From: Methanogenium sp.
GTDB taxonomy: Archaea > Halobacteriota > Methanomicrobia > Methanomicrobiales > Methanomicrobiaceae
Length of the DNA: 64,000 nt
NCBI GenBank assembly: GCA_030595665.1
Contig: JAUVCV010000002.1
Location: 1 to 64,000, forward strand
Reading direction: 5' to 3'
Shown here: positions 19,735 through 28,951 of the stretch, in pieces
How the letters are laid out: each line of letters begins with the position of its first letter
How positions within the stretch are numbered: the first letter of the stretch is position 1
The notes under the pieces: model-generated
Databases searched by the model: none
What the model was told of the DNA's origin: nothing
What the model saw: only the letters and a program-made list of their open reading frames with translations
Translations under genes and position numbers: made by a program

Positions 19735-21533
19735 CCGAGAAGCTGGCGTCACAGCAGAAGAGTATCAGTGTTGCAGAATTCTTTGAAAAAAACAAACATC
19801 TGCTGGGGTTTGATTCCCCAACCCGTGGCATTATCACCACCATCAAAGAGGCGATAGACAACTCCCTGGACGCCTGTGAAGAAGCCGAAGTGCTCCCTGA
19901 CATCTGGGTATCCATCACAAAACTCACCAAAGAAACAATCCGGATAGCCGTTGAGGATAACGGGCCGGGTATTGTCCCGGACAATGTCCCGTATGTATTC
20001 GGAAAACTCCTCTATGGATCCAGGTTTCATCAGATACGTCAGAGCAGGGGACAACAGGGCATTGGAATATCAGCAGCAGTTCTCTTCGCTCAATTGACAA
20101 CCGGTGTCCCCGCTCGCGTCATCTCACGAACCGGTGCAGACAAACCCGCCTACCTGTTTGACCTGATGATCAGGACCGAGAAGAACGAACCGGAGATCAT
20201 CAGAAAGGAGGAATATGACTGGGACCGGACTCACGGCACACGAATTGAGCTTGAATTCACCGGCTCGCTTGCTGCCAAACGACGGCTCATTGATTACCTG
20301 AAATATACGGCAGTGGTAAATCCACATGCCCGGATACAGGCTGATATCGATGGTGAATGGCATTCATTCGAACGGGTCAGTGACGAGATCATCGTTTCAC
20401 CACAGGCAATTGCCCCGCATCCGTACGGGATTGAATTCGGCACCCTGAAACGGATGGCTGCTATTTCAAAAGACAATGTGCATGACTTTCTCGTAACAGG
20501 ATTTTCCCGAGTGGGTCAGAAAAGTGCCGACCAGATGCTTAAGATAGCAGGCATTAAGGGCACACGAAAGGCAAAAGGCCTCTCCTCAGAACACCTCAAG
20601 ACCCTGCTTGCAGCGATGCAGACAGTGGATGTGCCTCCACCCCCTGCATCCCTCTGCCTCTCTCCGATAGGCGAGGAGATGATCGTGCAGGGAGTGGAAA
20701 AGGAATTTGAACTGGATTTTGTGAAGGCACGGACCAGAAAGGCACAGGTATTCTCCGGTCACCCGTTCATTGTTGAAGCAGCTATTGGCTACGGCGGAAA
20801 ACTGGATCAGGAGGGGCAGGCACTTCTCCTGAGGTTTGCAAACCGGGTGCCGTTATTGTACCAACAGGGTGCCTGCGCCATTACGAATGCAGTTGCAGGA
20901 ATTAACTGGCGGTCATACAACATCTCTCAGCAGTCCCTCCCGATTGGGCCCGTTCTCCTGCTGGTGCATGTGGCATCGACAAATGTGCCCTTCACATCTG
21001 AATCAAAAGATGCGGTCGCGGCCATCCCTGAGATTGAAAAGGAGATTACCCTCGCCCTCCAGGACCTGGGAAGGGAACTGAAGAACTTCATCAACAAACG
21101 GGACCGCAATAAACTCGCAGAAGACCGGGCACGTGCAGTCTGTTCCATTATCCCGGATATTGCAAAGAAGGTCGCAGAAATCGTTGAACTCCCTCCCCCT
21201 GACATCTCACCGATTGAAGGTCAGATCATGCGCAGGGTAGTGGCAAAGAAGAAGACAGAAGACGGAATCGTTGGGATCTCTGTCACAAACTATACCAGAA
21301 AACCGATAGAGGTGATGGTCTACAGTCTCTCCGAAGACAACCCGGAAGAAGCTGTTCCAAAACCGGATTTCATCGATACCATCGGTAGTGAATTCAATGC
21401 AGTCTGGCGGATAGTAATTGAACCAGAGTCCGCATGGAAGACCGCGTATCCCGGAAAAGGCAGAGGATCAATTGATATCCGCGGTGTCGATGAGAAGATG
21501 AAAGTGGTGGTGGACCTCGATGGCATATACTGA
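19725..21533 (+). CDS. top6B: DNA topoisomerase VI subunit B
   Basis: The ATPase subunit of the type IIB topoisomerase, which relaxes and decatenates DNA with subunit A. The 602-residue protein has the GHKL ATP-binding signatures [13 protein letters not shown] (residue ~44), DNGPGIVP and GQQGIGISA, then the H2TH and transducer regions. The C-terminal ~60 residues form an Ig-like domain as in methanogen orthologues. The start codon is GTG at 19725 inside the end of hisS, and its end overlaps top6A by 14 bp. Confidence 0.96.
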   Translation: MAIAEKLASQQKSISVAEFFEKNKHLLGFDSPTRGIITTIKEAIDNSLDACEEAEVLPDIWVSITKLTKETIRIAVEDNGPGIVPDNVPYVFGKLLYGSRFHQIRQSRGQQGIGISAAVLFAQLTTGVPARVISRTGADKPAYLFDLMIRTEKNEPEIIRKEEYDWDRTHGTRIELEFTGSLAAKRRLIDYLKYTAVVNPHARIQADIDGEWHSFERVSDEIIVSPQAIAPHPYGIEFGTLKRMAAISKDNVHDFLVTGFSRVGQKSADQMLKIAGIKGTRKAKGLSSEHLKTLLAAMQTVDVPPPPASLCLSPIGEEMIVQGVEKEFELDFVKARTRKAQVFSGHPFIVEAAIGYGGKLDQEGQALLLRFANRVPLLYQQGACAITNAVAGINWRSYNISQQSLPIGPVLLLVHVASTNVPFTSESKDAVAAIPEIEKEITLALQDLGRELKNFINKRDRNKLAEDRARAVCSIIPDIAKKVAEIVELPPPDISPIEGQIMRRVVAKKKTEDGIVGISVTNYTRKPIEVMVYSLSEDNPEEAVPKPDFIDTIGSEFNAVWRIVIEPESAWKTAYPGKGRGSIDIRGVDEKMKVVVDLDGIY

Positions 21534-22608
21534 AAAGGACAGGTTAACACAGGAGCGGCTGGTATCCATCGCTGCAGAATGGTATGGACAGATGACCGCG
21601 GGACAGGTCCCCACAATCACTCTTCCCACCCGGACGAAGGCAAACATCGAGTACGATGGGAAGAGTAAGGTCTGGAAATACGGCAGCAAAGGAACAACAC
21701 GAACGGCAAATACCACAAAGAGCGCATTGCATATCCTGAAGATGGCATATGTGGTCGGATTTTTAAAACAACAACTCACCGAGTCCCGCTCATCAACACT
21801 CAGGGAGATGTATTACATCTCGGAAGGCTGGAAACGGGCGAAGTTTGCGGCACAGGACGAGAGCAATATGTTTGTCGAAGACCTTGAAATTGTCACCAAA
21901 CTCTCCCGGGAAGCATTCCATCTGCGCCCGGAGGAGAATGGTGCGTCCATCTACGGGCCACTCCGCCTCCGTGAACAGACCAAACGGGGGAACCGTGATA
22001 TCCACTGCCAGGAAGATGTGGGAGAAGCAGGATATCCCATCCCTTCAAATGTGGAGAACATTAAGTTTCTCGACCATGATGCTTCCTTCATCATAGCGAT
22101 GGAGACCGGTGGTATGTATGCCCGGTTAATGGAGAACGGATTTGATGAGGAGCATAACGCCATCCTTCTCAATCTCAAGGGACAACCGGCACGCTCCACC
22201 CGGCGCATGCTCAAACGGATGAACAATGAACTGGGCATTCCGGTTGTCATCTTCACTGATGGTGATCCCTGGTCATACCGCATCTTTGCGAGCATCGCCT
22301 ATGGTTCTATCAAGGCAGCCCACATGTCAGACCTGCTTGTCACACCAGAGGCCCGGTTCATCGGTGTCCAGCCGAGTGACATCAGTGACTATAACCTGCC
22401 GTCAGATATACTCACAGAGGGCGACAACGCGGCTCTGAAAGCAATACTCACGGACCCACGGTTCGACACTGAATACTGGAGAAAACAAATCCGGCTTCAG
22501 CTTGAGATCGGTCTGAAGTCAGAACAGCAGGCTTTTGCAAGCAGGGGACTTGACTATGTCACCAAAGAGTATCTCCCAACCCGTCTGAGTGATATGGGAA
22601 TTCTCTAG
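21520..22608 (+). CDS. top6A: DNA topoisomerase VI subunit A
   Basis: The DNA-cleaving, Spo11-related subunit. The 362-residue protein has the catalytic tyrosine in [10 protein letters not shown] (Y98/Y99) within its winged-helix 5Y-CAP domain, and a Toprim domain with [10 protein letters not shown] (E195) and FTDGDPWS (D247, D249) for Mg2+. The length is typical. It overlaps top6B by 14 bp, ensuring balanced synthesis of the A2B2 complex. A small hairpin follows the stop. Confidence 0.96.
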   Translation: MAYTEKDRLTQERLVSIAAEWYGQMTAGQVPTITLPTRTKANIEYDGKSKVWKYGSKGTTRTANTTKSALHILKMAYVVGFLKQQLTESRSSTLREMYYISEGWKRAKFAAQDESNMFVEDLEIVTKLSREAFHLRPEENGASIYGPLRLREQTKRGNRDIHCQEDVGEAGYPIPSNVENIKFLDHDASFIIAMETGGMYARLMENGFDEEHNAILLNLKGQPARSTRRMLKRMNNELGIPVVIFTDGDPWSYRIFASIAYGSIKAAHMSDLLVTPEARFIGVQPSDISDYNLPSDILTEGDNAALKAILTDPRFDTEYWRKQIRLQLEIGLKSEQQAFASRGLDYVTKEYLPTRLSDMGIL

Positions 22609-22963
22609 AATTATCTGAGAATACTGGCCGTTATTCTAAGAAATTGCGTGGGTATACCTCCCGATCATTCTCTCTTTTTTGACCCATCATTGAATTACAC
22701 GGGAAGACGGGCAATAATTCTCTCACATATTTCCCGGTTTTCAGAACCTTATTTCACCGTTATTCCTTTCCTGTCACAGACTCATATGAACTACCACATA
22801 CGGGGGGAAGGACTGCAGGGAAGAGGAAAAACGTCCCTTACTCCGCACCAGAAACAAGGAACAATTCAATTGCGTAATAATTGAGAGAAAAAAGGGTACC
22901 TTCCGGAAAAACGGATATTATTCATACGGAATGCCCTACAGAAGAGAAAAACAAAAAAAAATA
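22609..22963. other. 355-bp gap between top6A and a convergent gene
   Basis: No gene is supported here. It begins with an AGAATA/TATTCT stem (22618-22637) that may terminate top6A. The rest is AT-rich with poly-purine stretches and no clear repeat or motif. Confidence 0.4.
22618..22637 (+). terminator. Hairpin after top6A
   Basis: A six-base-pair AGAATA/TATTCT stem with an eight-base loop lies 10 bp beyond the top6A stop. It is weak but well placed for 3'-end formation. Confidence 0.35.
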
Positions 22964-23419
22964 TTATTTTCCTTCAATCTCACATATCGCATCATTTGTT
23001 TTCTGCAGAAGATTCTCTTTCCCCTCAATCCGTGCCACATCACGTATCGTTTCAAGGGTGTGAACACTATCTTCCAGGAAACTCAGAATATCGGTGGGGT
23101 AAATCTCCACCCCATAATCATCCATCAGTATTCCACTGATCTGCCGGTGGTCAAGCCCAAGGCTGCGGAGTTCAAGGATCTTCAGGGCAAATTTCCTCTC
23201 CGGGCATCCGCAGTGGGGTGATTCTTTGCATTTGCATTCAAGAAAATCTTTGTAAAACAGGATTATTTGTGACCGCAGTATGCGGTCAAGGGAATCATAG
23301 TCCAGAGATGAGACCAGAATGTCCATGAATGCCCCGTTAAAGGCAGATTCAGGTACACGATATCCTGCAATCCTCTGGAGTTTTTTTGCGTTCCTAAATT
23401 TGGCCTTCGCGGCGATCAA
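22964..23419 (-). CDS. Hypothetical protein with Cys cluster, DUF5814-like
   Basis: A 151-residue protein with a compact cysteine cluster, CKCKESPHCGCPERK at residues ~62-76, suited to binding zinc. Helical segments follow, including LGLDHRQISGILMDDYGVEIYPTDILSFLED. The cluster and following helix-rich part recall DUF5814-type regions that occur at the C-terminus of some archaeal helicases; this link is tentative. The start TTG at 23419 overlaps the stop of the DUF2150 gene (TTGA), so the pair is coupled. Function unknown. Confidence 0.65.
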   Translation of the reverse strand: MIAAKAKFRNAKKLQRIAGYRVPESAFNGAFMDILVSSLDYDSLDRILRSQIILFYKDFLECKCKESPHCGCPERKFALKILELRSLGLDHRQISGILMDDYGVEIYPTDILSFLEDSVHTLETIRDVARIEGKENLLQKTNDAICEIEGK

Positions 23420-24039
23420 ATGCCTTCTCCAAACTGCTCTTCAAAGTTTTTGAGAGATTTGAGTCCATTCCCGATATCATCCACCTCAATCAGCCAGTCA
23501 TCAAAGAGAGCCGGATCCTCTATCTCTCCGCGGAGATATTTCCCACAGCACGACCCGCCCTGAATGACAAGCGCACAAACAGTCGCAGCAGTTTTAAGAG
23601 CTTCTTCTGCCTGGTCATCCCCAAGTGTTCTTCCATATTTTATGAGGTCTTTTATCTCACCGGTGACAGTGCCATCAATGACAGCCTTACATCCGGCAAA
23701 GAGCACCAAAAAGCGCATCTGAACACCAGAGACAATATCAGCGACGTCACTTTCAGGCAGCGGCCCCATGACAATCTCCTCAACTTCCTCAATCTTCTTT
23801 TTGGCAGCCTCACCACTATAATTGCCAAGAAGGAAGAGTTTGATTATTTTCAGGACAGAGACATTGATATCTTCGGTAAAATTATTGAGTGACTGCAGTC
23901 CTTCCGGCATATCCTCTGAATCTTCGTCATACTCAAAACTCATCTCCTCAAGCGTCTTAATCCAGTTATCCCACCGTTCCTGTGTATAAAAATAATACAG
24001 GACTGACTGTGGTACCACTTTATCCTTCTTTTTCGCCAT
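23416..24039 (-). CDS. DUF2150 family protein
   Basis: A 207-residue acidic protein of the archaeal DUF2150 family, function unknown. It begins MAKKKDKVVPQSVLYYFY and is mostly helical. It has a small hydrophobic core near residues 100-125 that is too short for confident membrane insertion, and a CC pair in QGGSCCGKYL. It is upstream of, and overlaps by four bases, the Cys-cluster gene. Confidence 0.78.
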   Translation of the reverse strand: MAKKKDKVVPQSVLYYFYTQERWDNWIKTLEEMSFEYDEDSEDMPEGLQSLNNFTEDINVSVLKIIKLFLLGNYSGEAAKKKIEEVEEIVMGPLPESDVADIVSGVQMRFLVLFAGCKAVIDGTVTGEIKDLIKYGRTLGDDQAEEALKTAATVCALVIQGGSCCGKYLRGEIEDPALFDDWLIEVDDIGNGLKSLKNFEEQFGEGI

Positions 24040-24189
24040 AGTAAGTACTCAATTGTATATCTGCGTTATTAGTGTTTTCGCGTTGCCCTTTTTTTACCCT
24101 GCCTGAGGTAACAATCTACTTTGCCCGTTGGTGCCAATGTATCTCCGGTTATTGCCGGCCTGTAGACTACCGGAAGAGATGAAAAAATA

Positions 24190-25401
24190 ATGGAAGAAAA
24201 TATCGAGACCTATGAGGCTGTGATGATACGATATGGTGAGCTTTTTTTGAAGAGCGAATCTGTCATGAAATACTATATCAATATCCTGACAAATAATCTG
24301 GCCGCAGCGGTTAAAGCAGAAGGGCTGGAATGTTCAATTAAAACGCACAGGGAGAGAATTATCATAACAGGAGATGATCCGGAGAAGATTGCACAGGCTG
24401 CATCACGGGTCTTTGGCATTGTCGGAGTCAGCAGGTGCGTTATGACACCGCCGGACCGGGACATAATCGAAGAAACCGCTGCCCGGCTTGCAGCGGAAAA
24501 ACTTACTCCCGGCATGTCATTTGCGGTTCGTGCAAAACGGTCCGGCATGAAAGGGTTTACCAGCCGGGAACTGGGGGCCTCAACGGGCGCACGAATCATT
24601 GATCGGTGTCCCGGAATCCACGTTGATCTGACATCACCAGACTACGAGGTTTTTGCAGAGGCACGGGTGTTTGGAGGAATCGTCTATGACAGCCAGATAC
24701 CCGGCCCGGGAGGCCTCCCTCTCGGCACGCAGGGCAGGTTCCTCTCCCTCCTCTCTGCAGGAATTGACTCCCCTGTTGCTACATGGATGATGATGCGCCG
24801 CGGATGTGTCCCCGTATTTCTCCACTGCGATGGTGGCCGGTATGCCGGTGCAGACGTCCGAAGTACCGTAGATAAGAATCTGGCCACCATCTCTACATGG
24901 TGTCCGGAAAAAACGGTTCAGATGACAGTCATTCCCCTTGAACCGTTCTATGACGCGCTGATTGGTTCTGAAATACTCAAGACCCGCTGCATCCTCTGTA
25001 AACGTTTCATTCTCCGTGTTGCCGCAGAGTTTGCCAGGCAGGAAAATATGGCTGCCATCGTGATGGGTGACAATATCGGCCAGGTGGCAACACAGACTCT
25101 CGTAAACATCGGGGTCATACAGGAAGTAATGACGCCGTCCATACCTGTTCTCCGTCCCCTTCTGACCTACGACAAGGAAGAGATAATCCTTCGTGCCCGG
25201 ATGATCGGAACTTTCCGTGAAAATGCAGGTGACCTCGGGTGCACGGTCGTTCCCAAGCATCCCTCCATTGCAGCAGATTCTGAAGCGATACGCGCCGATG
25301 AATCACACATTGCATTCGAGGAATTGCTGACAGATGCCCTCTCCCATGCCACCATTGTTGAGGCACGGAACGGAGAAATCATTGAATATCCACCTCAGTA
25401 G
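24190..25401 (+). CDS. thiI: tRNA 4-thiouridine sulfurtransferase (ThiI)
   Basis: ThiI adenylates U8 of tRNA and replaces oxygen with sulfur; some relatives also serve thiazole synthesis. The 403-residue protein has an N-terminal ferredoxin-like domain, a THUMP RNA-binding domain (residues ~60-165) and a PP-loop ATPase with SAGIDSPVA at residues 189-197. The archaeal CKRF site follows (TRCILCKRFILR). There is no rhodanese domain, as in other methanogens, so the active cysteines must be in the PP-loop domain. Apparently monocistronic. Confidence 0.93.
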   Translation: MEENIETYEAVMIRYGELFLKSESVMKYYINILTNNLAAAVKAEGLECSIKTHRERIIITGDDPEKIAQAASRVFGIVGVSRCVMTPPDRDIIEETAARLAAEKLTPGMSFAVRAKRSGMKGFTSRELGASTGARIIDRCPGIHVDLTSPDYEVFAEARVFGGIVYDSQIPGPGGLPLGTQGRFLSLLSAGIDSPVATWMMMRRGCVPVFLHCDGGRYAGADVRSTVDKNLATISTWCPEKTVQMTVIPLEPFYDALIGSEILKTRCILCKRFILRVAAEFARQENMAAIVMGDNIGQVATQTLVNIGVIQEVMTPSIPVLRPLLTYDKEEIILRARMIGTFRENAGDLGCTVVPKHPSIAADSEAIRADESHIAFEELLTDALSHATIVEARNGEIIEYPPQ

Positions 25402-25786
25402 ACGTCAGACACAATAAAAAACAGCGACGGAAAAACAGCGAATGCTGAATGAGTTATTCCAATTGCTGAATAACCATTGCTGAATTCCGAAATACCACAT
25501 TTCGGAAACAGCATTGCGGCCCAATTCCATTTCATTTTTTGGATTCATTTTTCCGGTTCCACTTATACCAGATCTATACCGTTTCCTCCCAAACTCCCGC
25601 ATACAACCCATCGCATCCAAGGGGGTGGGCAGGCATCCCCCTTGCTCCGGTTGTCGATTATACTACGACAAAACATCGTGAAATAAAGAGAACATAAATT
25701 AGGAGAACTGTCAAAATCTGAAATAAAAAAAGAACATTTGTTTTCCGAAGGGTGCAACCCCCCGGAAAAAATTCAAATACACCAAA
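25402..25786. other. 385-bp gap rich in hairpins between convergent thiI and pscS
   Basis: No gene is visible. Three inverted repeats stand out: TTCCGAAA/TTTCGGAA (25485-25492, 25500-25507), extended by GCTG/CAGC; CAAGGGGG/CCCCCTTG (25618-25625, 25637-25644); and a nested TTTTCCG..CGGAAAA (25741-25769). The word TTGCTGAAT and close variants recur several times at 25440-25490. The last hairpin suits pscS termination. The others are unexplained. Confidence 0.5.
25741..25769 (-). terminator. Hairpin downstream of pscS
   Basis: TTTTCCG pairs with CGGAAAA, and an inner GGG pairs with CCC around a TGCAA loop. It lies 18 bp beyond the pscS stop and is the strongest stem in the gap. Confidence 0.5.
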
Positions 25787-26965
25787 TCAGGAAACGTTAA
25801 GCTTATTTTCCCGGGCAATATCCTGAAACGCTTCACAGACAATACCAATCTGTGCGTCGGTCAGACCATAGGTATTATATTTCCAGACACGGGTTGAACC
25901 GGGGATAACGCCGATTATTCCGTTCTTTTTGAGGGAATGTGAAAGGAAATATCCCCGTTTTTTATGGATTTCAGCCACTTTGTTAAAGGAATCAACCGTA
26001 TTGATTCTCGTAAGCGTGTGCTCACGCGGCATATCGCTCTCCACCAGGGTGCCCTCGACAGCACAGAGTGCATCTGCCACGGTGTTGCTGTTTTTTACTT
26101 CGTGGTCCCAGTGAAGCACCCGCTCTTTTACGGCAGGGAAGGAGGCAACGAGGCCGACAGCCGTCACACCCATCAGCGTGCACCCCATCATCTCCACTTC
26201 CTTGATGCCAAATGTGCGGCCGGTGATATCACCTTTCACCTGCGTTGTCCGGAAGACAATGTCAGCGTACTCATCTGTTGTCGCAACAAGCCCCGATGGG
26301 GCAGGAGCGGCCATGCTCTTATGGCCTGAACCGATGACAAAGTCCACGCCCAGTGCTTTCCCGTCCACCGGCATGATACCAACACTGTATGCGCCGTTCA
26401 GGAGCACCGGGATGTCATACTGGTGTGCCACCTTTGCGATCCCTGCAACCTCGTGGATATTGCCATACTGGTAATCCACATGCTCCACAAAGAGAATGGA
26501 CGGTGTCTTCCCGGTTTCACGGGTGACATCCTCAATCCGTGCCGCAGCATTTTCAGCGGTGATATGATTATGTTCATCCTTTGGAATCTCATGAATATCA
26601 GCACCCGCCTGCTCCAGGGAAGCAAATTCCGTATAGTGTGAAAGGGCTGTTACAAGGGCAGGGTCTCCTTTCTCAACAATGGAACTTACCACTGCCTGAA
26701 ACCCGCGCCGGGCACCGGGGACCAGCCGAACCACATCCATATTCAGCCACTCCGCGCAGTCACGATGAAAATCTGCAATCGGCGGCTTATCGATATAATC
26801 CAGGCGGAATGGTTTCCGGCAGTTGTCACATACCGAATATCCGTCAGAATAGGCAATTGCTGCTTTCTGGGCATCAACAGTCAAACGACCGCCTGCCTGA
26901 ATGGGATCGATATTAATGTAGAGCTCTTCCACATCACGGGTATCGATATCAGCGGTGCATTTCAT
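25787..26965 (-). CDS. pscS: O-phosphoseryl-tRNA:Cys-tRNA synthase (SepCysS)
   Basis: SepCysS converts phosphoseryl-tRNA(Cys), made by SepRS, to Cys-tRNA(Cys) using PLP, the indirect route of cysteine coding in methanogens. The 392-residue protein has the PLP lysine K216 in GSGHKSMAAPAPSG. Three conserved cysteines are present: C46 and C49 (CDNC) and C262 (MMGCTLMG), matching those essential in the Archaeoglobus enzyme. GAGGAGGA is ~10 bases upstream of the ATG. The start shares one base with the stop (TGATG) of a 59-codon gene that looks like a truncated SepCysE scaffold. Confidence 0.95.
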   Translation of the reverse strand: MKCTADIDTRDVEELYINIDPIQAGGRLTVDAQKAAIAYSDGYSVCDNCRKPFRLDYIDKPPIADFHRDCAEWLNMDVVRLVPGARRGFQAVVSSIVEKGDPALVTALSHYTEFASLEQAGADIHEIPKDEHNHITAENAAARIEDVTRETGKTPSILFVEHVDYQYGNIHEVAGIAKVAHQYDIPVLLNGAYSVGIMPVDGKALGVDFVIGSGHKSMAAPAPSGLVATTDEYADIVFRTTQVKGDITGRTFGIKEVEMMGCTLMGVTAVGLVASFPAVKERVLHWDHEVKNSNTVADALCAVEGTLVESDMPREHTLTRINTVDSFNKVAEIHKKRGYFLSHSLKKNGIIGVIPGSTRVWKYNTYGLTDAQIGIVCEAFQDIARENKLNVS

Positions 26966-27144
26966 CAGCTCAGTTCCTCCTCAAGAATGGTCACCTGTTT
27001 TTTCAGTTTTTCAATCGCTTTTCCGGCACGAACCTTCTGTTCATCATCGAGTTCGTGGACAGGTGCTGTCTCCCGCAGAATAAACCGAATATCTGTGAGA
27101 AGATACAGCGCCTGAAACAGGGCATCCACCGCACGTCTTGACAT
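26965..27144 (-). CDS. Short SepCysE-like protein coupled to pscS, 59 aa
   Basis: ATG at 27144 opens a 59-codon frame starting MSRRAVDALFQALYLLTDI and ending VTILEEELS before TGA. Two amphipathic helices are joined by ETAPVHELDDEQ. Its stop overlaps the pscS start (TGATG), and its codon use matches the neighbours. Surveys of RNA-dependent cysteine synthesis report C-terminally truncated homologues of SepCysE, the scaffold joining SepRS and SepCysS, fused or genetically coupled to pscS. Size, helicity and position fit that description. Sequence homology to SepCysE itself was not verified here. Confidence 0.68.
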   Translation of the reverse strand: MSRRAVDALFQALYLLTDIRFILRETAPVHELDDEQKVRAGKAIEKLKKQVTILEEELS

Positions 27145-27330
27145 CTGCTAACCTGCTTATTCCTCTTTTTTTAATGCATAATAAACCAGACACAAAAAAT
27201 AAACCATTTTCTCCCGGCACCAGAGACAATGTGGATGCTACATACACCGAAGGGAGCGAGAGAAAGAAAAAGAGAATACATACCCTTAAGGAATATTTAC
27301 AGGTAATTATCCGGCAGGAGAAAATGTAAG

Positions 27331-27918
27331 ATGCGCACAGTTCAGATTCCTTCAATGCTTAGAGATCTCGTCTCTTCGGCGATTCTGTCAGTTGACGGCA
27401 TCACATTTACCCGTCTTGATGTCTGTCCATACTGTGGCGGGCCGGTGAAGGGGCATGACATCCGCCGAAAACGGTTTGCAACTGTCCGAAACAAAAACGG
27501 GAAACAGACGGTTTATGTGTTTGTTAAAAGATATCACTGCGAAAAATGTGAAAGACTATGTTATGCAGAGTCACCATTTTATCCGGATACACGATTAGGG
27601 ATGCCCATAGTTGACCTCTGTAACGCCCTGATTCAAAAGCACCCCTATCACCATGCCGCCCGTATTCTTGCAGCTCTTGAGATTGTGGTCGACAGAGGAA
27701 CACTCAGAAACTACGCACAGCGCTCGTTCCCCCTGCCTAATGTGATTGAGATGTATGGCGTGCCGATTCCCATTTCCATCCTTAACATAAATGAACTGTC
27801 ATACAAAGGAAACGAAAGCAGTTCCATCCCAGGGGCAGAACTATTCGGCGCCAGTGGGCTCCCACCCACAGCGCGGGCATATCTTCATACAATGGGGGAC
27901 GGCGGCAAACGGAATTAG
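27331..27918 (+). CDS. Transposase-like zinc-ribbon/HTH protein, possibly truncated
   Basis: A 195-residue ORF. Residues ~32-75 form a zinc ribbon (CPYCGGPVKGHD, then YHCEKCERLCYAESPFYP). A helix-turn-helix-like segment follows (LIQKHPYHHAARILAALEIVVDRGTLRNYAQ). This layout resembles the N-terminal DNA-binding part of certain archaeal transposases, but no DDE catalytic core follows. The last ~35 residues are low-quality sequence, and the stop lies 11 bases before a (GAA)9 tract. It may be a broken transposase gene or a domesticated DNA-binding protein. No terminal inverted repeats were found. Confidence 0.5.
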   Translation: MRTVQIPSMLRDLVSSAILSVDGITFTRLDVCPYCGGPVKGHDIRRKRFATVRNKNGKQTVYVFVKRYHCEKCERLCYAESPFYPDTRLGMPIVDLCNALIQKHPYHHAARILAALEIVVDRGTLRNYAQRSFPLPNVIEMYGVPIPISILNINELSYKGNESSSIPGAELFGASGLPPTARAYLHTMGDGGKRN

Positions 27919-27929
27919 CGGAAGAAATA

Positions 27930-27956
27930 GAAGAAGAAGAAGAAGAAGAAGAAGAA
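27930..27956. repeat. (GAA)9 trinucleotide microsatellite
   Basis: Nine uninterrupted GAA units, preceded by imperfect ones from 27921, lie between the zinc-ribbon ORF and mfnF. Such tracts are prone to slippage. The + strand frame that reads the tract as polyglutamate has no evident start. Confidence 0.9.
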
Positions 27957-28018
27957 CGGGTACCCCGCAATATAACACATCAGAGTAACTACAAGAGAGA
28001 CTTCAAGAAGAAGGAGAC

Positions 28019-28951
28019 TCAGATTTCCCCATTTCGTTTCGCCACCTCACGGACCGCAAACGCGGGAAATGCATCGGTCATTGTCCCACATATGTCTGAG
28101 AGGTCTCTGCCGCGGAATGTCTCTGCAAGGAGTGCTGACCCGATTCCTGCACAGATCAGATCAGGCATTGTCTCACTGCCTGAGGCCCGCAGGATCTCCT
28201 CTTCAATGACTGTCCGCTGCTCATACCAAAATGCAGCAGCCACCGCACACGCATTATCTTCTCCAATCTCTGAAAGGTCAGAACAGACCATCCGTGCAAG
28301 CCGCTGCAGGGACTCTGTGAGCATGACACCTGCACCATCCGGTGTGGGCACTGCATATTCTATCTTCCCGATATTCCCCAGCACGAGATGGACATCGGCA
28401 CTGATGGCAAAGAGTTCGTTTGCAACCAGTGTTCTTGTGGCTCCCTCGTCCAGGTATACTTCCCGTATCAGTGAGGCAACAGGAGCACGCAGAAGACCTG
28501 TGTAAACCAACATCCCCCGCTGCAGGCGATCCAGATCACGCAGCGAGAGCAACCGGTCAAACGAAGAGAGGGGTATGATGTCTGTGGTAGTGCTTCCCAT
28601 GTCAACAAAGACTGAATCAGGGAACTGATTGCAGAGATAATCCGCTGAAGCAAGCCAGTTGGCTGCCGCAAGACACATGCAGGGTTCAGCATGAAATTTC
28701 CCGTCTGTCCCATAGAACCGCGCATCCGGAATAGCCGCCCTGACAGCACTGACGATGTAGGCAATACCCGCTTCCTTGGAGGGGAAACCATCTGCAAGTT
28801 CCCCGCTCATCACCACCGCAGCCTTTCTCCCGGCATATGGCTTCAGATATTTTGTGATGGGTGATTCCTGCCAGAGAGGACAATAATGAATGATAACATC
28901 ATCCCCGTCCACAATCTTCAGGTTTGCACCTCCGATGTCAATACCTATCAC
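28019..28951 (-). CDS. mfnF: MfnF: methanofuran core (APMF-P-type) synthase
   Basis: MfnF joins gamma-glutamyltyramine to the activated aminomethylfuran diphosphate, forming the benzyl-furan ether core of methanofuran. The 310-residue protein is of the hydantoinase/oxoprolinase-like ASKHA fold. MIGIDIGGANLK is its phosphate loop at the N-terminus, and FVDMGSTTTDIIPL near residue 120 the second nucleotide loop; ICAGIGSALLA lies near the end. It overlaps mfnD by four bases, so both steps are made together. The assignment rests on family likeness and the mfnD neighbour. Confidence 0.9.
   Translation of the reverse strand: MIGIDIGGANLKIVDGDDVIIHYCPLWQESPITKYLKPYAGRKAAVVMSGELADGFPSKEAGIAYIVSAVRAAIPDARFYGTDGKFHAEPCMCLAAANWLASADYLCNQFPDSVFVDMGSTTTDIIPLSSFDRLLSLRDLDRLQRGMLVYTGLLRAPVASLIREVYLDEGATRTLVANELFAISADVHLVLGNIGKIEYAVPTPDGAGVMLTESLQRLARMVCSDLSEIGEDNACAVAAAFWYEQRTVIEEEILRASGSETMPDLICAGIGSALLAETFRGRDLSDICGTMTDAFPAFAVREVAKRNGEI

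Noticed and set aside
22648-22884. 78-codon frame after top6A
   Set aside because: No motif or start signal, mixed composition; treated as non-coding.
27930-27956. (GAA)9 as part of a coding polyglutamate tail or CRISPR
   Set aside because: There is no start codon in the polyglutamate frame joined to a credible protein, and no spacer structure.
27331-28018. Complete insertion sequence
   Set aside because: No terminal inverted repeats, no target-site duplication and no DDE-type catalytic part were found around the zinc-ribbon ORF.
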